The position numbers and the translations under genes were made by a program. A stretch of 64,000 nt of DNA, taken from positions 62,001-126,000 of the forward strand of contig CBDDKW010000010.1 in NCBI GenBank assembly GCA_965230425.1. The letters run 5' to 3'. The notes under the pieces are model-generated. The model was given only the letters and a program-made list of their open reading frames with translations, ran no database searches and was not told where the DNA came from. Shown here piece by piece: positions 9,800 through 19,177 of the stretch (position 1 is its first letter; every line of letters starts with the position of its first letter). This DNA is from CBDDKW01 sp965230425. GTDB taxonomy: Bacteria; Pseudomonadota; Gammaproteobacteria; UBA1113.

Positions 9800-10630
9800 A
9801 TGACTACATTACAATCCATCATAGATTCTGCCTTTGACAATCGCAGTAATTTAACTTCGCAAACCATGCCTACGGATTTAAAAGCAGCCATTGATGAAAC
9901 TATGCAATTGCTGGATTCAGGCGAAGCTCGCGTCGCGGAAAAAATCAATGGCGAATGGGTCACCCACCAATGGTTAAAAAAAGCCGTACTCTTATCATTC
10001 CGTGCCTACGACAATCATGAATTCCAAGGTGCGGTGAGCAAATACTATGATAAAGTCCCCCTCAAATATGCAGATTATACTGCAGAACAATTACAGCAAT
10101 CTGGCACACGCATTGTTCCCCCTGCCACAGTGAGACGAGGTGCCTTCGTCGCGGCTAATACGGTACTTATGCCAAGTTATGTAAACATAGGCGCTTATGT
10201 TGATACTGGCGTACTTGTGGATACCTGGGCAACCGTAGGTTCTTGTGCACAAATCGGTAAAAATGTGCATCTCTCTGGTGGTGCCGGTATCGGTGGCGTT
10301 TTGGAACCTGTACAAGCTGGCCCAACGATTATTGAAGATAATTGTTTTATTGGCGCACGCTCTGAAATTGTTGAAGGCGTTATTGTGGAAACCGGTGCAG
10401 TTATCTCTATGGGGGTTTTCATTGGTCAAAGCACCCGGATTTATGATAGAGAAACAGGCAAAGTCAGTTATGGTCGCGTCCCTGCTGGCGCAGTGGTTGT
10501 GCCTGGTAATTTGCCTGCGAAAGATGGTAGCTATAGCTTATACTGCGCAGTCATTGTTAAACGTGTGGATGAAAAAACCCGTAGTAAAGTGGGCTTAAAC
10601 GAATTATTGCGCATGGCAGAAAATGACTGA
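9800..10630 (+). CDS. dapD: 2,3,4,5-tetrahydropyridine-2,6-dicarboxylate N-succinyltransferase
   Basis: A 276-residue trimeric left-handed beta-helix acyltransferase (E. coli 274) that succinylates tetrahydrodipicolinate in the lysine/meso-DAP pathway. The hexapeptide-repeat region runs from about 110 to 220 (ANTVLMPSYVNIGAYVD, GKNVHLSGGAGIGGVLEP, EDNCFIGARSEIVEG). MVSPGVFIG-type loops appear as ISMGVFIGQSTRI. The stop overlaps the start of dapE by 8 bp, so the two consecutive-pathway genes are translationally coupled. Confidence 0.97.
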   Translation: MTTLQSIIDSAFDNRSNLTSQTMPTDLKAAIDETMQLLDSGEARVAEKINGEWVTHQWLKKAVLLSFRAYDNHEFQGAVSKYYDKVPLKYADYTAEQLQQSGTRIVPPATVRRGAFVAANTVLMPSYVNIGAYVDTGVLVDTWATVGSCAQIGKNVHLSGGAGIGGVLEPVQAGPTIIEDNCFIGARSEIVEGVIVETGAVISMGVFIGQSTRIYDRETGKVSYGRVPAGAVVVPGNLPAKDGSYSLYCAVIVKRVDEKTRSKVGLNELLRMAEND

Positions 10631-11762
10631 CCTATCACCTACTCTACAACTGACCCATGATCTGATTAGTTTACCCTCAGTAACCCCCTTTGATGCAGGC
10701 TGTCAAGGTATCATCAAGGAACTACTCACAGAGTGTGGCTTTCAAGTGGCCGAATTGCCCAATGGTGAAGTCAGTAATCTTTGGGCACAATATGGTAGCC
10801 AAGCCCCCTTATTTGTCTTTGCAGGACATACAGACGTAGTACCTACGGGGCCATTAGAGCAATGGGATTCCGATCCCTTTATGCCTACTATTCGCGATGG
10901 CTATCTGTATGGACGCGGTGCTGCAGATATGAAAAGTGGTTTGTCTGCCATGTTAATGGCAGCTAAAGATTTTATTCAACAGCACCCTAATTTTGCTGGT
11001 TCCATTGGCTTTTTGATTACCAGTGCTGAGGAAGGCCCTGCTTTCGAAGGTACCCCTAAAGTATTAGAATATCTTAGCAGCCAAGGTATTCAGATTGATT
11101 ATGCTATTGTTGGCGAAGCCTCTAGCAGTGGATCGGTAGGTGATACCATCAAAATTGGCCGTCGTGGTTCCCTAACTGGTGACTTTACTATCCATGGCCG
11201 CCAAGGCCATATTGCATACCCGCATTTAGCTGATAATCCTATTCATAATCTAGCGCCAGTGCTTGATACACTGTGTAAACATGAATGGGATCAAGGTAAT
11301 GATTATTTTCAGCCCACCAGCTTTCAAATATCTAACATTCATGCCGGCACCGGTGCCGGTAATGTCATCCCTGGGGAATTAAATTTACGCTTTAATATTC
11401 GTTATAGTCCAGAAATCACTGCGGAAAAGTTGCAGAAAACCATAGAATCAGTATTTCAGCAAAATAAAGTCGACTACCAAGCCCAGTGGACTCATTTTGC
11501 TAAACCATTTTTAACACAACCAGGCAAACTCACTACCCTGGTTAATCAAGTCATTGCGCAACATTGTGGTCATGCAGCTAAGCTATCTACCACAGGCGGA
11601 ACTTCAGATGCACGTTATATTGCCGAAGATAGCCATACGCAAGTGATTGAACTGGGTCCATGTAATGCTACTATTCATAAAATTAATGAATGTGTTAATG
11701 TTACTGAATTAGATAAACTGAAAGATATCTATCAGGATATTTTAAGACAGTTATTTTCATAA
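10623..11762 (+). CDS. dapE: Succinyl-diaminopimelate desuccinylase
   Basis: A 379-residue M20-family di-zinc amidase (E. coli 375) that releases LL-diaminopimelate from its N-succinyl form. Metal ligands and catalytic residues are visible: His69 and Asp71 (FAGHTDVV), Asp102 (GRGAADMKSG), the Glu136-Glu137 pair (TSAEEGP), Glu165 (VGEASS), and the C-terminal His in NATIHKINE. The dimerisation lid domain lies at about 180-290. The start ATG lies inside the dapD end. ddl follows after 13 bp, making a small cell-wall-precursor operon. Confidence 0.97.
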   Translation: MTDLSPTLQLTHDLISLPSVTPFDAGCQGIIKELLTECGFQVAELPNGEVSNLWAQYGSQAPLFVFAGHTDVVPTGPLEQWDSDPFMPTIRDGYLYGRGAADMKSGLSAMLMAAKDFIQQHPNFAGSIGFLITSAEEGPAFEGTPKVLEYLSSQGIQIDYAIVGEASSSGSVGDTIKIGRRGSLTGDFTIHGRQGHIAYPHLADNPIHNLAPVLDTLCKHEWDQGNDYFQPTSFQISNIHAGTGAGNVIPGELNLRFNIRYSPEITAEKLQKTIESVFQQNKVDYQAQWTHFAKPFLTQPGKLTTLVNQVIAQHCGHAAKLSTTGGTSDARYIAEDSHTQVIELGPCNATIHKINECVNVTELDKLKDIYQDILRQLFS

Positions 11763-11775
11763 GAAGGAAAAACTC

Positions 11776-12876
11776 ATGTCCACCAAAAAACGTATTGCCC
11801 TACTCTACGGAGGTCGCTCTGCTGAACATGAGATTTCTTTGCAATCTGCCTTTCATATTGCCAAAGCAATAGATACTGATAAATACGATATTCACCTCAT
11901 TGGCGTCACCCGAGATGGCCATTGGTATTTACAGAACACGCAACAACAATTAACAGGCAATGACAAACAATTATCTATCGATATTAACTCAGATAATATG
12001 GTCTGTATCATTCATGATGGCGCTACGCATAAATTTGTCGGTGTAAATAAACAGACTTTGAGGCTGTGTATTGATGTAGTTTTCCCAGTATTCCATGGGC
12101 CCTACGGTGAAGATGGTACCATCCAAGGTTTATTAAAGTTTACCAATGTGCCCTATGTAGGTCCTGATGTACTCAGCTCTGCGGTTTGCATGGATAAGCT
12201 CATGAGTAAACGTTTATTGAAAGAAGCCCAATTACCAACATCCGACTTTGTTGCTTTACAACGTTTTAATTTTAATGACAATGATTTAGTCAATATTGAA
12301 AACCAATTAGGTTACCCCTGTTTTGTTAAACCAGCGAATCTTGGTTCATCAGTCGGAATTGCCAAAGCCTGCGACCAAGAACAATTACTCGCTGCCATTA
12401 ACACTGCATTTCGCTACGACACTAAAGCCATTGTGGAAGAATTTGTAGATGGTCGTGAATTTGAATGTGCCGTGTTAGGCAATGAAGAGCCGATTGCCTC
12501 GCTACCTGCTGAAATCGTCACTCAACATGATTTTTATAGCTATGAAGCAAAATATATTGATGATAAGGGGGCAAATTTTATTATTCCAGCGGATCTACCC
12601 AAGGAAATCATTGCGCGTATTCAAACTTTAGCGATTCAAGCATTTAAGAGCCTGGGTTGTGAAGGCATGACACGCGTGGATTTTTTTATGGATACAAATC
12701 AACAATTATTTATCAATGAGCTTAATACCATTCCCGGCTTCACACCTATCAGTATGTATCCGCGTATGTGCCAAGCCAGTGGCATTAGTTACTCTGAATT
12801 AATTGACTGTTTGATCCAGTTAGCCTTTGAGCGTTATGACCGAGAACAATCTTTAGAAACATCTTTTGTGGGATAG
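11776..12876 (+). CDS. ddl: D-alanine--D-alanine ligase
   Basis: A 366-residue ATP-grasp ligase that makes the D-Ala-D-Ala dipeptide for peptidoglycan. Visible landmarks are the N-terminal GGRSAEHEISLQSA, HGPYGEDGTIQGLL, the ATP-grasp Lys/Gly loop FVKPANLGSSVGIAK, FVDGREFECAVLGN, and the metal site NELNTIPGFTPISMYP. The length fits the DdlA-like class with an inserted loop. An AAGAAGGAAAAA Shine-Dalgarno precedes the ATG. It is the last gene of the dapD-dapE-ddl operon; downstream lies repeat copy B. Confidence 0.97.
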   Translation: MSTKKRIALLYGGRSAEHEISLQSAFHIAKAIDTDKYDIHLIGVTRDGHWYLQNTQQQLTGNDKQLSIDINSDNMVCIIHDGATHKFVGVNKQTLRLCIDVVFPVFHGPYGEDGTIQGLLKFTNVPYVGPDVLSSAVCMDKLMSKRLLKEAQLPTSDFVALQRFNFNDNDLVNIENQLGYPCFVKPANLGSSVGIAKACDQEQLLAAINTAFRYDTKAIVEEFVDGREFECAVLGNEEPIASLPAEIVTQHDFYSYEAKYIDDKGANFIIPADLPKEIIARIQTLAIQAFKSLGCEGMTRVDFFMDTNQQLFINELNTIPGFTPISMYPRMCQASGISYSELIDCLIQLAFERYDREQSLETSFVG

Positions 12877-12952
12877 TAGTGCTGTCCTTAACTATGATAA
12901 AAAGCATCTCAAAAATTGTTCTCAACTTGAGCGTAGTAAAAAATTCTAACGC

Positions 12953-13065
12953 TGTCATTTCGAACGCAGTGAGAAATCTCCTGATGGCTTAGCAAACATG
13001 AACAATGCTGTCACTAAGTAGTCAAACCGGCAGGGGATCCCACGTGCTTCGCACTCAGGATGACA
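12953..13065. repeat. Dispersed palindromic repeat, copy B
   Basis: A 113-bp relative of the 9.63-kb element, bounded by TGTCAT and ATGACA and ending in a T-run. It lies between the convergent ends of ddl and the giant ankyrin gene. It lacks the GATA-loop hairpin of copy A. Downstream (13090-13128), GTTGATGACAGCA and GTTGACGACAACA form a further imperfect repeat that resembles the upstream flank of copy A, which suggests a longer composite element. Confidence 0.7.
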
Positions 13066-13134
13066 ACATTTTTTCTAGTTACAATATAGTTGATGACAGC
13101 ACTTTTCAATAAAGTTGACGACAACAACTTGTTA

Positions 13135-16100
13135 TTACCTTCTATGCTGCATTGTAATCAATTGACGCCCTTGCTCTTTACCTTTTGTAACTGCATCAGG
13201 TGTAGTTTGCCCTAGCAGCATAGCTGCGCTGGATTCATCACTTAACTCAGTGACGAGATGTGCTCTAGTCATTCTTGAAGCTCGAGTATCAGGATTTGCA
13301 GCAGCTTGCGGCGATTTTTGTCCTAATAGAGCATAAGCGAATTCTGCCTCATGACCAGAAAATTTATTGTTTTGTAAACCATCTTTTAAATAATACGCAT
13401 ATGCATCTAGCAAAAGTATCAAATGTTCCACTGGCTCGATATATACAAGATCATGTACGGGAAGAGTCCAAACTTTCATCACACTAGTACATCCTAAATA
13501 GTATTGAACTAGTGAATCCTCACGGAAAGTTGCTCTTGCTGTATTTACTAAGGCTATTTCGCTTGGATCATATTCTATTTCTCCCGAGATTGAGAAATCA
13601 CCCGTGCCTATTGCAGGATAGTCTGCTGTGATATTAGCTTTTCTATTTATTATGCTACTAACAAGAATTTTTACCGGATGGATACTAGTTTCGGGTGACA
13701 AGTGAACAGGCAGTTTCATCCCGGCATTTAGATAACCCGTGAGATCATATATTCTTTGTATTGTTTCATAAATAGTCGAAAACTCATCTACAGTTATCTT
13801 GCTGTACGGGCTGGATAATAAATCTTTGAAACAACACCTAATAGATTCTGTATCTTTGAGAAATTCAGGCGTATAATCGTTACCTGGAATATAAGTGACG
13901 CTACCATCAGTTCTTACTCCGCTAGTCGCAAAGAAAATCTCGAACAATGCTTTACTGACTAAGTGAGTGCCTTTTACGCAGTGCTTAACAAATCCTGGCA
14001 CTTGCGTACCAGCAACAAAGTGTACATCGGTATCCCAATATCGGTTATAGAATTGTTCGGCTAACTCTGGCCCCATATAACTTAACAAAGCAAATATAAA
14101 ACCCTTAGTTACATTTGCATTCAATGCGTAAGATATAACACAAATATTTGCAGAATTTGTTTCTGCAGCGAGCTGAATAAATAGTTCGGGCCCCAACCAG
14201 GTATAGAATAATGAGAGAATATCCTTATCAGGGAATGCGCAAAGCAAAAATAAGATATTTGGCCAAGCTTGACTTAATTTTCCATAGGTTTTATATACTG
14301 ACTTCTCTAGTATTTTTCTGCAAGACTCTGTAATCGGAGCAGACGCAAGCTTCTGAATAAAGTCTTGTTTTAATTTCCCTGTTTCAATAAGTCGCGACAA
14401 CGTGGTTATAAAATATTCACACGCTTCGATATTTTTTACAGCAATTGCCGTGTGTAAAGGTGAGTAACTATCTTGATTCTTGTTTTTATCTTCATGACTA
14501 GATGATGCAGTCAAGTGAGTTGTTTCCTCAGCTTCATCATCAAGTATAGCATCAGTATCCACAAGCATATTGCCTGTGATTCGACTTGAGGAGCTTTCAA
14601 TAAAACCTGGGAAAAATACATGCTGAAAAGCACTAGGCCGCTTGTCTTTAGCTCGCAAGATTTCTCCTTGTATGGTATGTGCCTCAAACCACCTTGATAT
14701 ACGCTTTAAAATAGTTAACGATCCTCTGCTGGCAGAATGTAGTAAAGAACAATTATACAGATTAAATACTATCGCATCTGAGATTAACTGATTTTTTTCA
14801 ATAAACTCGATAAGATAATTAATCGTCTTATCATGACCCCATGCAAGTGCATAGACTAGATAAAGAAAGATGCTCTTTGTAGATATTGTTGGCAATGTTG
14901 CTGCTGTTGAATTTTTTTCATCACTGTCAGCCTTGCTTATTCGCCCCTCAGCTAATACCACTAAGTGTTTAAATAATAGAATAAAACATTCGGGGTCACC
15001 AACTGAAGCATCTAATGCAGTCATCCCTTTGTAATCCCTGTACTGGGTTAAACAGGAAAAGTCTAGATGCACAAGCACGGCCGCAACTGTTTTAACACTG
15101 TTTTTGAGTAGATTAAATATATAATGTACTGTTATACTATAATCATTCTGTGCATAGGCTTGACGCAATTCATCATTATCCAAACATCGCTGCAGTAGTG
15201 GTACAGATGCTGTAGCTGCAAGATAATGGATGGGAAATTGATGATTTCTGTCTTTTGTAGTTAATGCCTCAATAAGGGTACCTGATTTATCTAAAATATC
15301 TAACATTAATTGAATAATTCGTTCATCACCTCGTTCACAGGCGACAAATAATGCACGATAGTTGCTTTCTTTGATAACCACTGGATTAATGGATAATATA
15401 GTTTCTACTTCAAGGAAACATCCCTGGCGCATCTCTGCAAGCAACTTCTCTAAACTACAATCTACTCCAATGCGATTAGCATAGCTCTTTGCATGAGTAA
15501 TCGGTACACGCTCAGGGTTGGCATGTACTTCATTATAGCCATTGCCAGTTTGACCGACTATTAGCTCATATTGCTTTATCAAATTTTCTAATTCTTTTTT
15601 CAATCTTAACTGTGCAAGCTCTATTTCACCGATGTCAGCTTGTCTTTTGGTTGATATAGCTAAGTCATTTTTATCATCGGTGGATTGTGGTTCACTTGAC
15701 TGTGGCTGATGAAGCACCGTTTTCTTCTTAGCTTTTAGTTTAGTTAATCTATCAGAATTTTCTTCTAGCTCGGCTTTTGTACCTTTGATGTCATCTAGCA
15801 AGCGTTTTTTTGTAGCTTGACTCTGATTTTTTTCATCGGCCACAGTTAGAAAGTCATAGCGTATCATTGGAGATTGTTTCTGAGTTTTTTTATTCGCATT
15901 TTTCCTTGCTGCAATCACAGCTAACAAACCATTTACAGTCAACTCCTGCTCATCACTGCATTGACGAATAGAAGGTATTGTAAAATTGGGATTATCCGTA
16001 TAAATATATTTTATAAGTTGACACAATTCAGCCGCCGTATTAGATGAGATAGGGTCTTTGATAAGAGCTAATTGTTTACGAATATAGTAGCGCACTATAT

Positions 16101-18396
16101 TTTTTCGAAGATCTTTTTCTTCAAGATAGTCAATAAAATCATAACCTGACTTCAACATTGGATAAGAAATGAATATTTCAAAAGCACTATCAAGGCCTTT
16201 TTTTCGGCATGACGTTTTTAATTCAGAAAACGATGTGTACCCTTCTATTTCTTTGAGCAATGCCAGAACGTCATCCCATCGGTTTCTCTGGGTATCCACA
16301 CAGTTTATTAAAATATCTTGTGACTCAGCGTCAACAAAATGCCCTTCCCATTCATGTTTTGGCGTCTTTGCTTGTTCTCGAACTTGGTCTATTACTTGAC
16401 CGGCTGAGTCCCTTAATAGCTGTGCAATGTCATACTTATCATGTTCACTAAAATCACCTAACTGGCTATAATCTATTAGCGGCAATTTAATAGTCTTATC
16501 TTGCAACTTACAAGCAAGCTCAAGAGCATCATTAGCTATGCAACGCATGAGATATATAAAGTCTGCTCTTGTATCTCTCTTGATTGTCTCATATTTTTTA
16601 CGATAATATATCCATCCTGATTTCCGTTGTATATTATATAATATTTCTTGTAAGAACGTTACTTTGGCTAACATAGCCATAAAGTTATCATGTCTTGCCT
16701 CTGGTGTATCACCCAGATGTTTATTAGCTTTAATGCGCTGTTTAAGCCTTGAACCAAATGCCTCGCCAGTAAGCCTGTAGTGCTCACATTTCTTAGCCAC
16801 AACTAAACAATCATTTTCTTTCGAGAATATTTTTAATAATTTCGCAGACCCAATAGCTAATAACACCTTATAAACTAAATTTGGCTTTAAATTTTCAATC
16901 ACATGGTGCAATGGTTTGGCATAATCAGCTAAGTTGGGGCTATTTCGCGGGATCACTGCTGTAATTAAAACATGCTCTATCGCGGTTAGATCTTTTTTAG
17001 CAAGACGTTCTTTAAAATAGATTCTAACGTATTGAAGCAAGTCATATCTTTTACCAGGCCCATATTTCTTTGTCAGGATTTCTTCGCGAGCCTTTTCTTG
17101 CCCAATCCGCATGATCACTGTTTGTAGTGTCTCAGCATTAGTACTGGCAGCCAGACTTAATACCGTACTATTATGCTTAGTGCATAATTCTTGGGTTAAA
17201 TCATCTGCAATACTGCCTGGGTACCATGGCGCGACTAATCCTGTAATTGCTGTAGGATTACCCTGCTGAACACATTTTCTTAATAAACTAAAATGTGCTG
17301 ATGTCTTGATTGGTCCATTACATTCTCCATCTGCATCACAGCATCTTTCGCTTTCAGGAACTAAACATAAGAAACTCTGTATATCTTTTTTCTGGTCAGA
17401 CTGATCGTCATTAGCATAGTTAAAAGCATTTGGAATCAAATGTGCAAATAAAATTTTCTCACGCCAACGCGCAGCCACACAATAAGGTATTTCACCATGA
17501 CTATTTTTACTAGTCAGCATTTCCTTTTCATAGTCATATGGGTCAATTTGCTTAGCTGACTGCCCATGCATTGTTGCTTGCATATATGTGCATCCACGTG
17601 CTAAATAAACGATCTGGGCAATGGCAGATGGACTGCCATGACGTGTGGCAATATGTATTAGACGGTTGCCTTCGCTATCCTTGGATCGTAGCAGTGCAAT
17701 AATCAAATCCAGATCCTCTGGCTTGCGAGGGATACGCATTTTATTGCCTTTATCATTGCTCAAGTAGACAGGTTTCTCCTGCTGTTTTGTTTTTTTATCA
17801 TCAATATTAGTGGTAAACTGGTCTAATAAAAAAAACAACATATCTGACTTAAAACGCTTACAGCTAGCAAATAATAATTTTGGTTCTTGTAAATTTAGTC
17901 GTTGTTGGCTAGAGGGCACAAAAATTAACTGGCGTGTCAAAGCTGGCTCTTGGTACTTCGCAATAACCCGACTCGCATGTACATCATTATGCTGCACAGC
18001 TAATGCAAAAGGTGTTTCCTCATCCGATTCGTTTATAGGTTTTAGTATTTGCTGTAATTCTACTTCGTTACATTCACTACACAACTGCTCAATGACGTCA
18101 CTACTAGCAAATTTCGCGGCTAACTGTATTGCATTATAGTCATTGCAGGCAAATTCATTGTTTTGATTATATGTTATTAATTGTTTCAACAGTGATGGTG
18201 AATAGGCTTTTGCCTTATTACAGACAATATGAGCGAGCGCTGATATACCGGTACGAACGGCTAATTGTAAGGCATTGGTACCATCGGAAAAATGTTGTTC
18301 CAGCAGTTCTGGCTGGCTATTAAGAATTCTTTCTAAAAGTGAAACTTTCTGTTTACGAATTGCGTCTCTAAGGTCATCGGATGTATAGTTTATCAT
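13135..18396 (-). CDS. Giant ankyrin-repeat protein 1 (effector-like)
   Basis: A 1753-residue protein without a signal peptide or membrane segment. Ankyrin-like units are visible at about 39-63 (GTNALQLAVRTG), 86-108, 237-265 (GNRLIHIATRHGSPSAIAQI), 1050-1075, 1118-1145 and 1310-1332 (YSPLHTAIAVKN). A helical middle (about 560-830) leads into a Lys/Glu coiled coil (about 860-930), then the conserved GYNEVHANPERVPI near 950. It is paralogous over its full length to the protein at 19.2-24.3 kb. The C-terminus is short, polar and Ser/Thr-rich, compatible with a type IV secretion signal. The promoter has a PmrA-like box. Function unknown; a Dot/Icm-type effector is an inference. Confidence 0.85.
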   Translation of the reverse strand: MINYTSDDLRDAIRKQKVSLLERILNSQPELLEQHFSDGTNALQLAVRTGISALAHIVCNKAKAYSPSLLKQLITYNQNNEFACNDYNAIQLAAKFASSDVIEQLCSECNEVELQQILKPINESDEETPFALAVQHNDVHASRVIAKYQEPALTRQLIFVPSSQQRLNLQEPKLLFASCKRFKSDMLFFLLDQFTTNIDDKKTKQQEKPVYLSNDKGNKMRIPRKPEDLDLIIALLRSKDSEGNRLIHIATRHGSPSAIAQIVYLARGCTYMQATMHGQSAKQIDPYDYEKEMLTSKNSHGEIPYCVAARWREKILFAHLIPNAFNYANDDQSDQKKDIQSFLCLVPESERCCDADGECNGPIKTSAHFSLLRKCVQQGNPTAITGLVAPWYPGSIADDLTQELCTKHNSTVLSLAASTNAETLQTVIMRIGQEKAREEILTKKYGPGKRYDLLQYVRIYFKERLAKKDLTAIEHVLITAVIPRNSPNLADYAKPLHHVIENLKPNLVYKVLLAIGSAKLLKIFSKENDCLVVAKKCEHYRLTGEAFGSRLKQRIKANKHLGDTPEARHDNFMAMLAKVTFLQEILYNIQRKSGWIYYRKKYETIKRDTRADFIYLMRCIANDALELACKLQDKTIKLPLIDYSQLGDFSEHDKYDIAQLLRDSAGQVIDQVREQAKTPKHEWEGHFVDAESQDILINCVDTQRNRWDDVLALLKEIEGYTSFSELKTSCRKKGLDSAFEIFISYPMLKSGYDFIDYLEEKDLRKNIVRYYIRKQLALIKDPISSNTAAELCQLIKYIYTDNPNFTIPSIRQCSDEQELTVNGLLAVIAARKNANKKTQKQSPMIRYDFLTVADEKNQSQATKKRLLDDIKGTKAELEENSDRLTKLKAKKKTVLHQPQSSEPQSTDDKNDLAISTKRQADIGEIELAQLRLKKELENLIKQYELIVGQTGNGYNEVHANPERVPITHAKSYANRIGVDCSLEKLLAEMRQGCFLEVETILSINPVVIKESNYRALFVACERGDERIIQLMLDILDKSGTLIEALTTKDRNHQFPIHYLAATASVPLLQRCLDNDELRQAYAQNDYSITVHYIFNLLKNSVKTVAAVLVHLDFSCLTQYRDYKGMTALDASVGDPECFILLFKHLVVLAEGRISKADSDEKNSTAATLPTISTKSIFLYLVYALAWGHDKTINYLIEFIEKNQLISDAIVFNLYNCSLLHSASRGSLTILKRISRWFEAHTIQGEILRAKDKRPSAFQHVFFPGFIESSSSRITGNMLVDTDAILDDEAEETTHLTASSSHEDKNKNQDSYSPLHTAIAVKNIEACEYFITTLSRLIETGKLKQDFIQKLASAPITESCRKILEKSVYKTYGKLSQAWPNILFLLCAFPDKDILSLFYTWLGPELFIQLAAETNSANICVISYALNANVTKGFIFALLSYMGPELAEQFYNRYWDTDVHFVAGTQVPGFVKHCVKGTHLVSKALFEIFFATSGVRTDGSVTYIPGNDYTPEFLKDTESIRCCFKDLLSSPYSKITVDEFSTIYETIQRIYDLTGYLNAGMKLPVHLSPETSIHPVKILVSSIINRKANITADYPAIGTGDFSISGEIEYDPSEIALVNTARATFREDSLVQYYLGCTSVMKVWTLPVHDLVYIEPVEHLILLLDAYAYYLKDGLQNNKFSGHEAEFAYALLGQKSPQAAANPDTRASRMTRAHLVTELSDESSAAMLLGQTTPDAVTKGKEQGRQLITMQHRR

Positions 18397-18431
18397 TTAT
18401 ATTGTCTCGTTCTATGCCCTCGCCGCTAAGG

Positions 18432-18464
18432 ATAATACGCAACGGACATTAAGAAAACCTTAAC
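18432..18464 (-). promoter_or_regulatory. PmrA-like box and -10 of giant gene 1
   Basis: On the reverse strand, GTTAAGGTTTTCTTAATGTC (18464-18445) is two TTAA half-sites 11 bp apart, as in the Legionella/Coxiella PmrA consensus cTTAATatT-N2-cTTAATatT. A TATTAT -10 follows after 7 bp (18437-18432). The next ~35 bp to the ATG resemble the leader of giant gene 2. Confidence 0.7.
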
Positions 18465-18492
18465 ATAAATGATATGTGATTATTTTTTAGAC

Positions 18493-19062
18493 CTACGCTC
18501 CTGCGCTAGGTCCTAAACGTGGATCAGGCTGTGGTATAGCAGGTTCGATGAATTGCCCAGTAATATCCCCATAAGCTTCACTAACCCCCATGGTTTGTAG
18601 GATTTGCTTGACTTGGCTTGCGCTCTTGGCGACATCAAATTCACAGTGATGGTCGGATACACGTAGGTCGCAAATATGTTGTAGCGCCATAGGCAACCCA
18701 GAGAAATCCTGTTTATCTGTATCACATTGATGCCCCAGGGGAGCTGATTCACCAGATTCATCAGTTAATTCTACCATAGCTAGAATCGGACATTGTTGAA
18801 TGGAAGGCAACAAACCATGCTCTTTTGCACTGGTCAAAAAAGCGTCCATTTTCTCAATGAATTGCTTTACTGGAGCTGGTAATTCGCTGAAACTGGACAC
18901 CCGGTAGGCTTTAGCAAATTCTTTAGGTAAGCGATCTAGAGCAATCTTAACAGTACACGCTTGGCCAGTACTCGCTTCACTCACATGTACTTTGAACGAT
19001 TTCGCTGGAAATGCGCGGTTATCGCCGATAATTGCTTCATCTTTGTTCGCTTTTGAACTCAT
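18493..19062 (-). CDS. 189-residue hypothetical protein with PmrA-like promoter
   Basis: I do not recognise a family. The protein is soluble, has no signal peptide, and is moderately Ser/Ala/Asp-rich with a Pro-rich C-terminus (IPQPDPRLGPSAGA). The middle has QCPILAMVELTDESGES and a His/Cys-containing stretch ICDLRVSDHHCEFDV. It lies between the two giant paralogues, in the same orientation, with its own promoter carrying a 16/18-match PmrA-type box. Co-regulation suggests a third effector or a chaperone-like partner of the giants; this rests on context only. The next gene downstream on this strand is giant gene 1, with about 96 bp between. Confidence 0.75.
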   Translation of the reverse strand: MSSKANKDEAIIGDNRAFPAKSFKVHVSEASTGQACTVKIALDRLPKEFAKAYRVSSFSELPAPVKQFIEKMDAFLTSAKEHGLLPSIQQCPILAMVELTDESGESAPLGHQCDTDKQDFSGLPMALQHICDLRVSDHHCEFDVAKSASQVKQILQTMGVSEAYGDITGQFIEPAIPQPDPRLGPSAGA

Positions 19063-19092
19063 TTGTTTACCCCTTCACCCATAGTGTTGATA

Positions 19093-19125
19093 AGTATGGC
19101 AGCATAATATTAACGGAATCTTAAG
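19093..19125 (-). promoter_or_regulatory. PmrA-like box and -10 of the 189-residue gene
   Basis: The reverse strand reads CTTAAGATTCCGTTAATATT (19125-19106), matching cTTAATatT-N2-cTTAATatT at 16 of 18 defined positions. After exactly 7 bp comes CATACT (19098-19093) as the -10. The spacing is the same as in the two giant genes. Confidence 0.75.
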
Positions 19126-19177
19126 GGGGTGTTCACTTTTCTATTATTAATCAGGCTGACCTTTTACCAAGTCTCGG

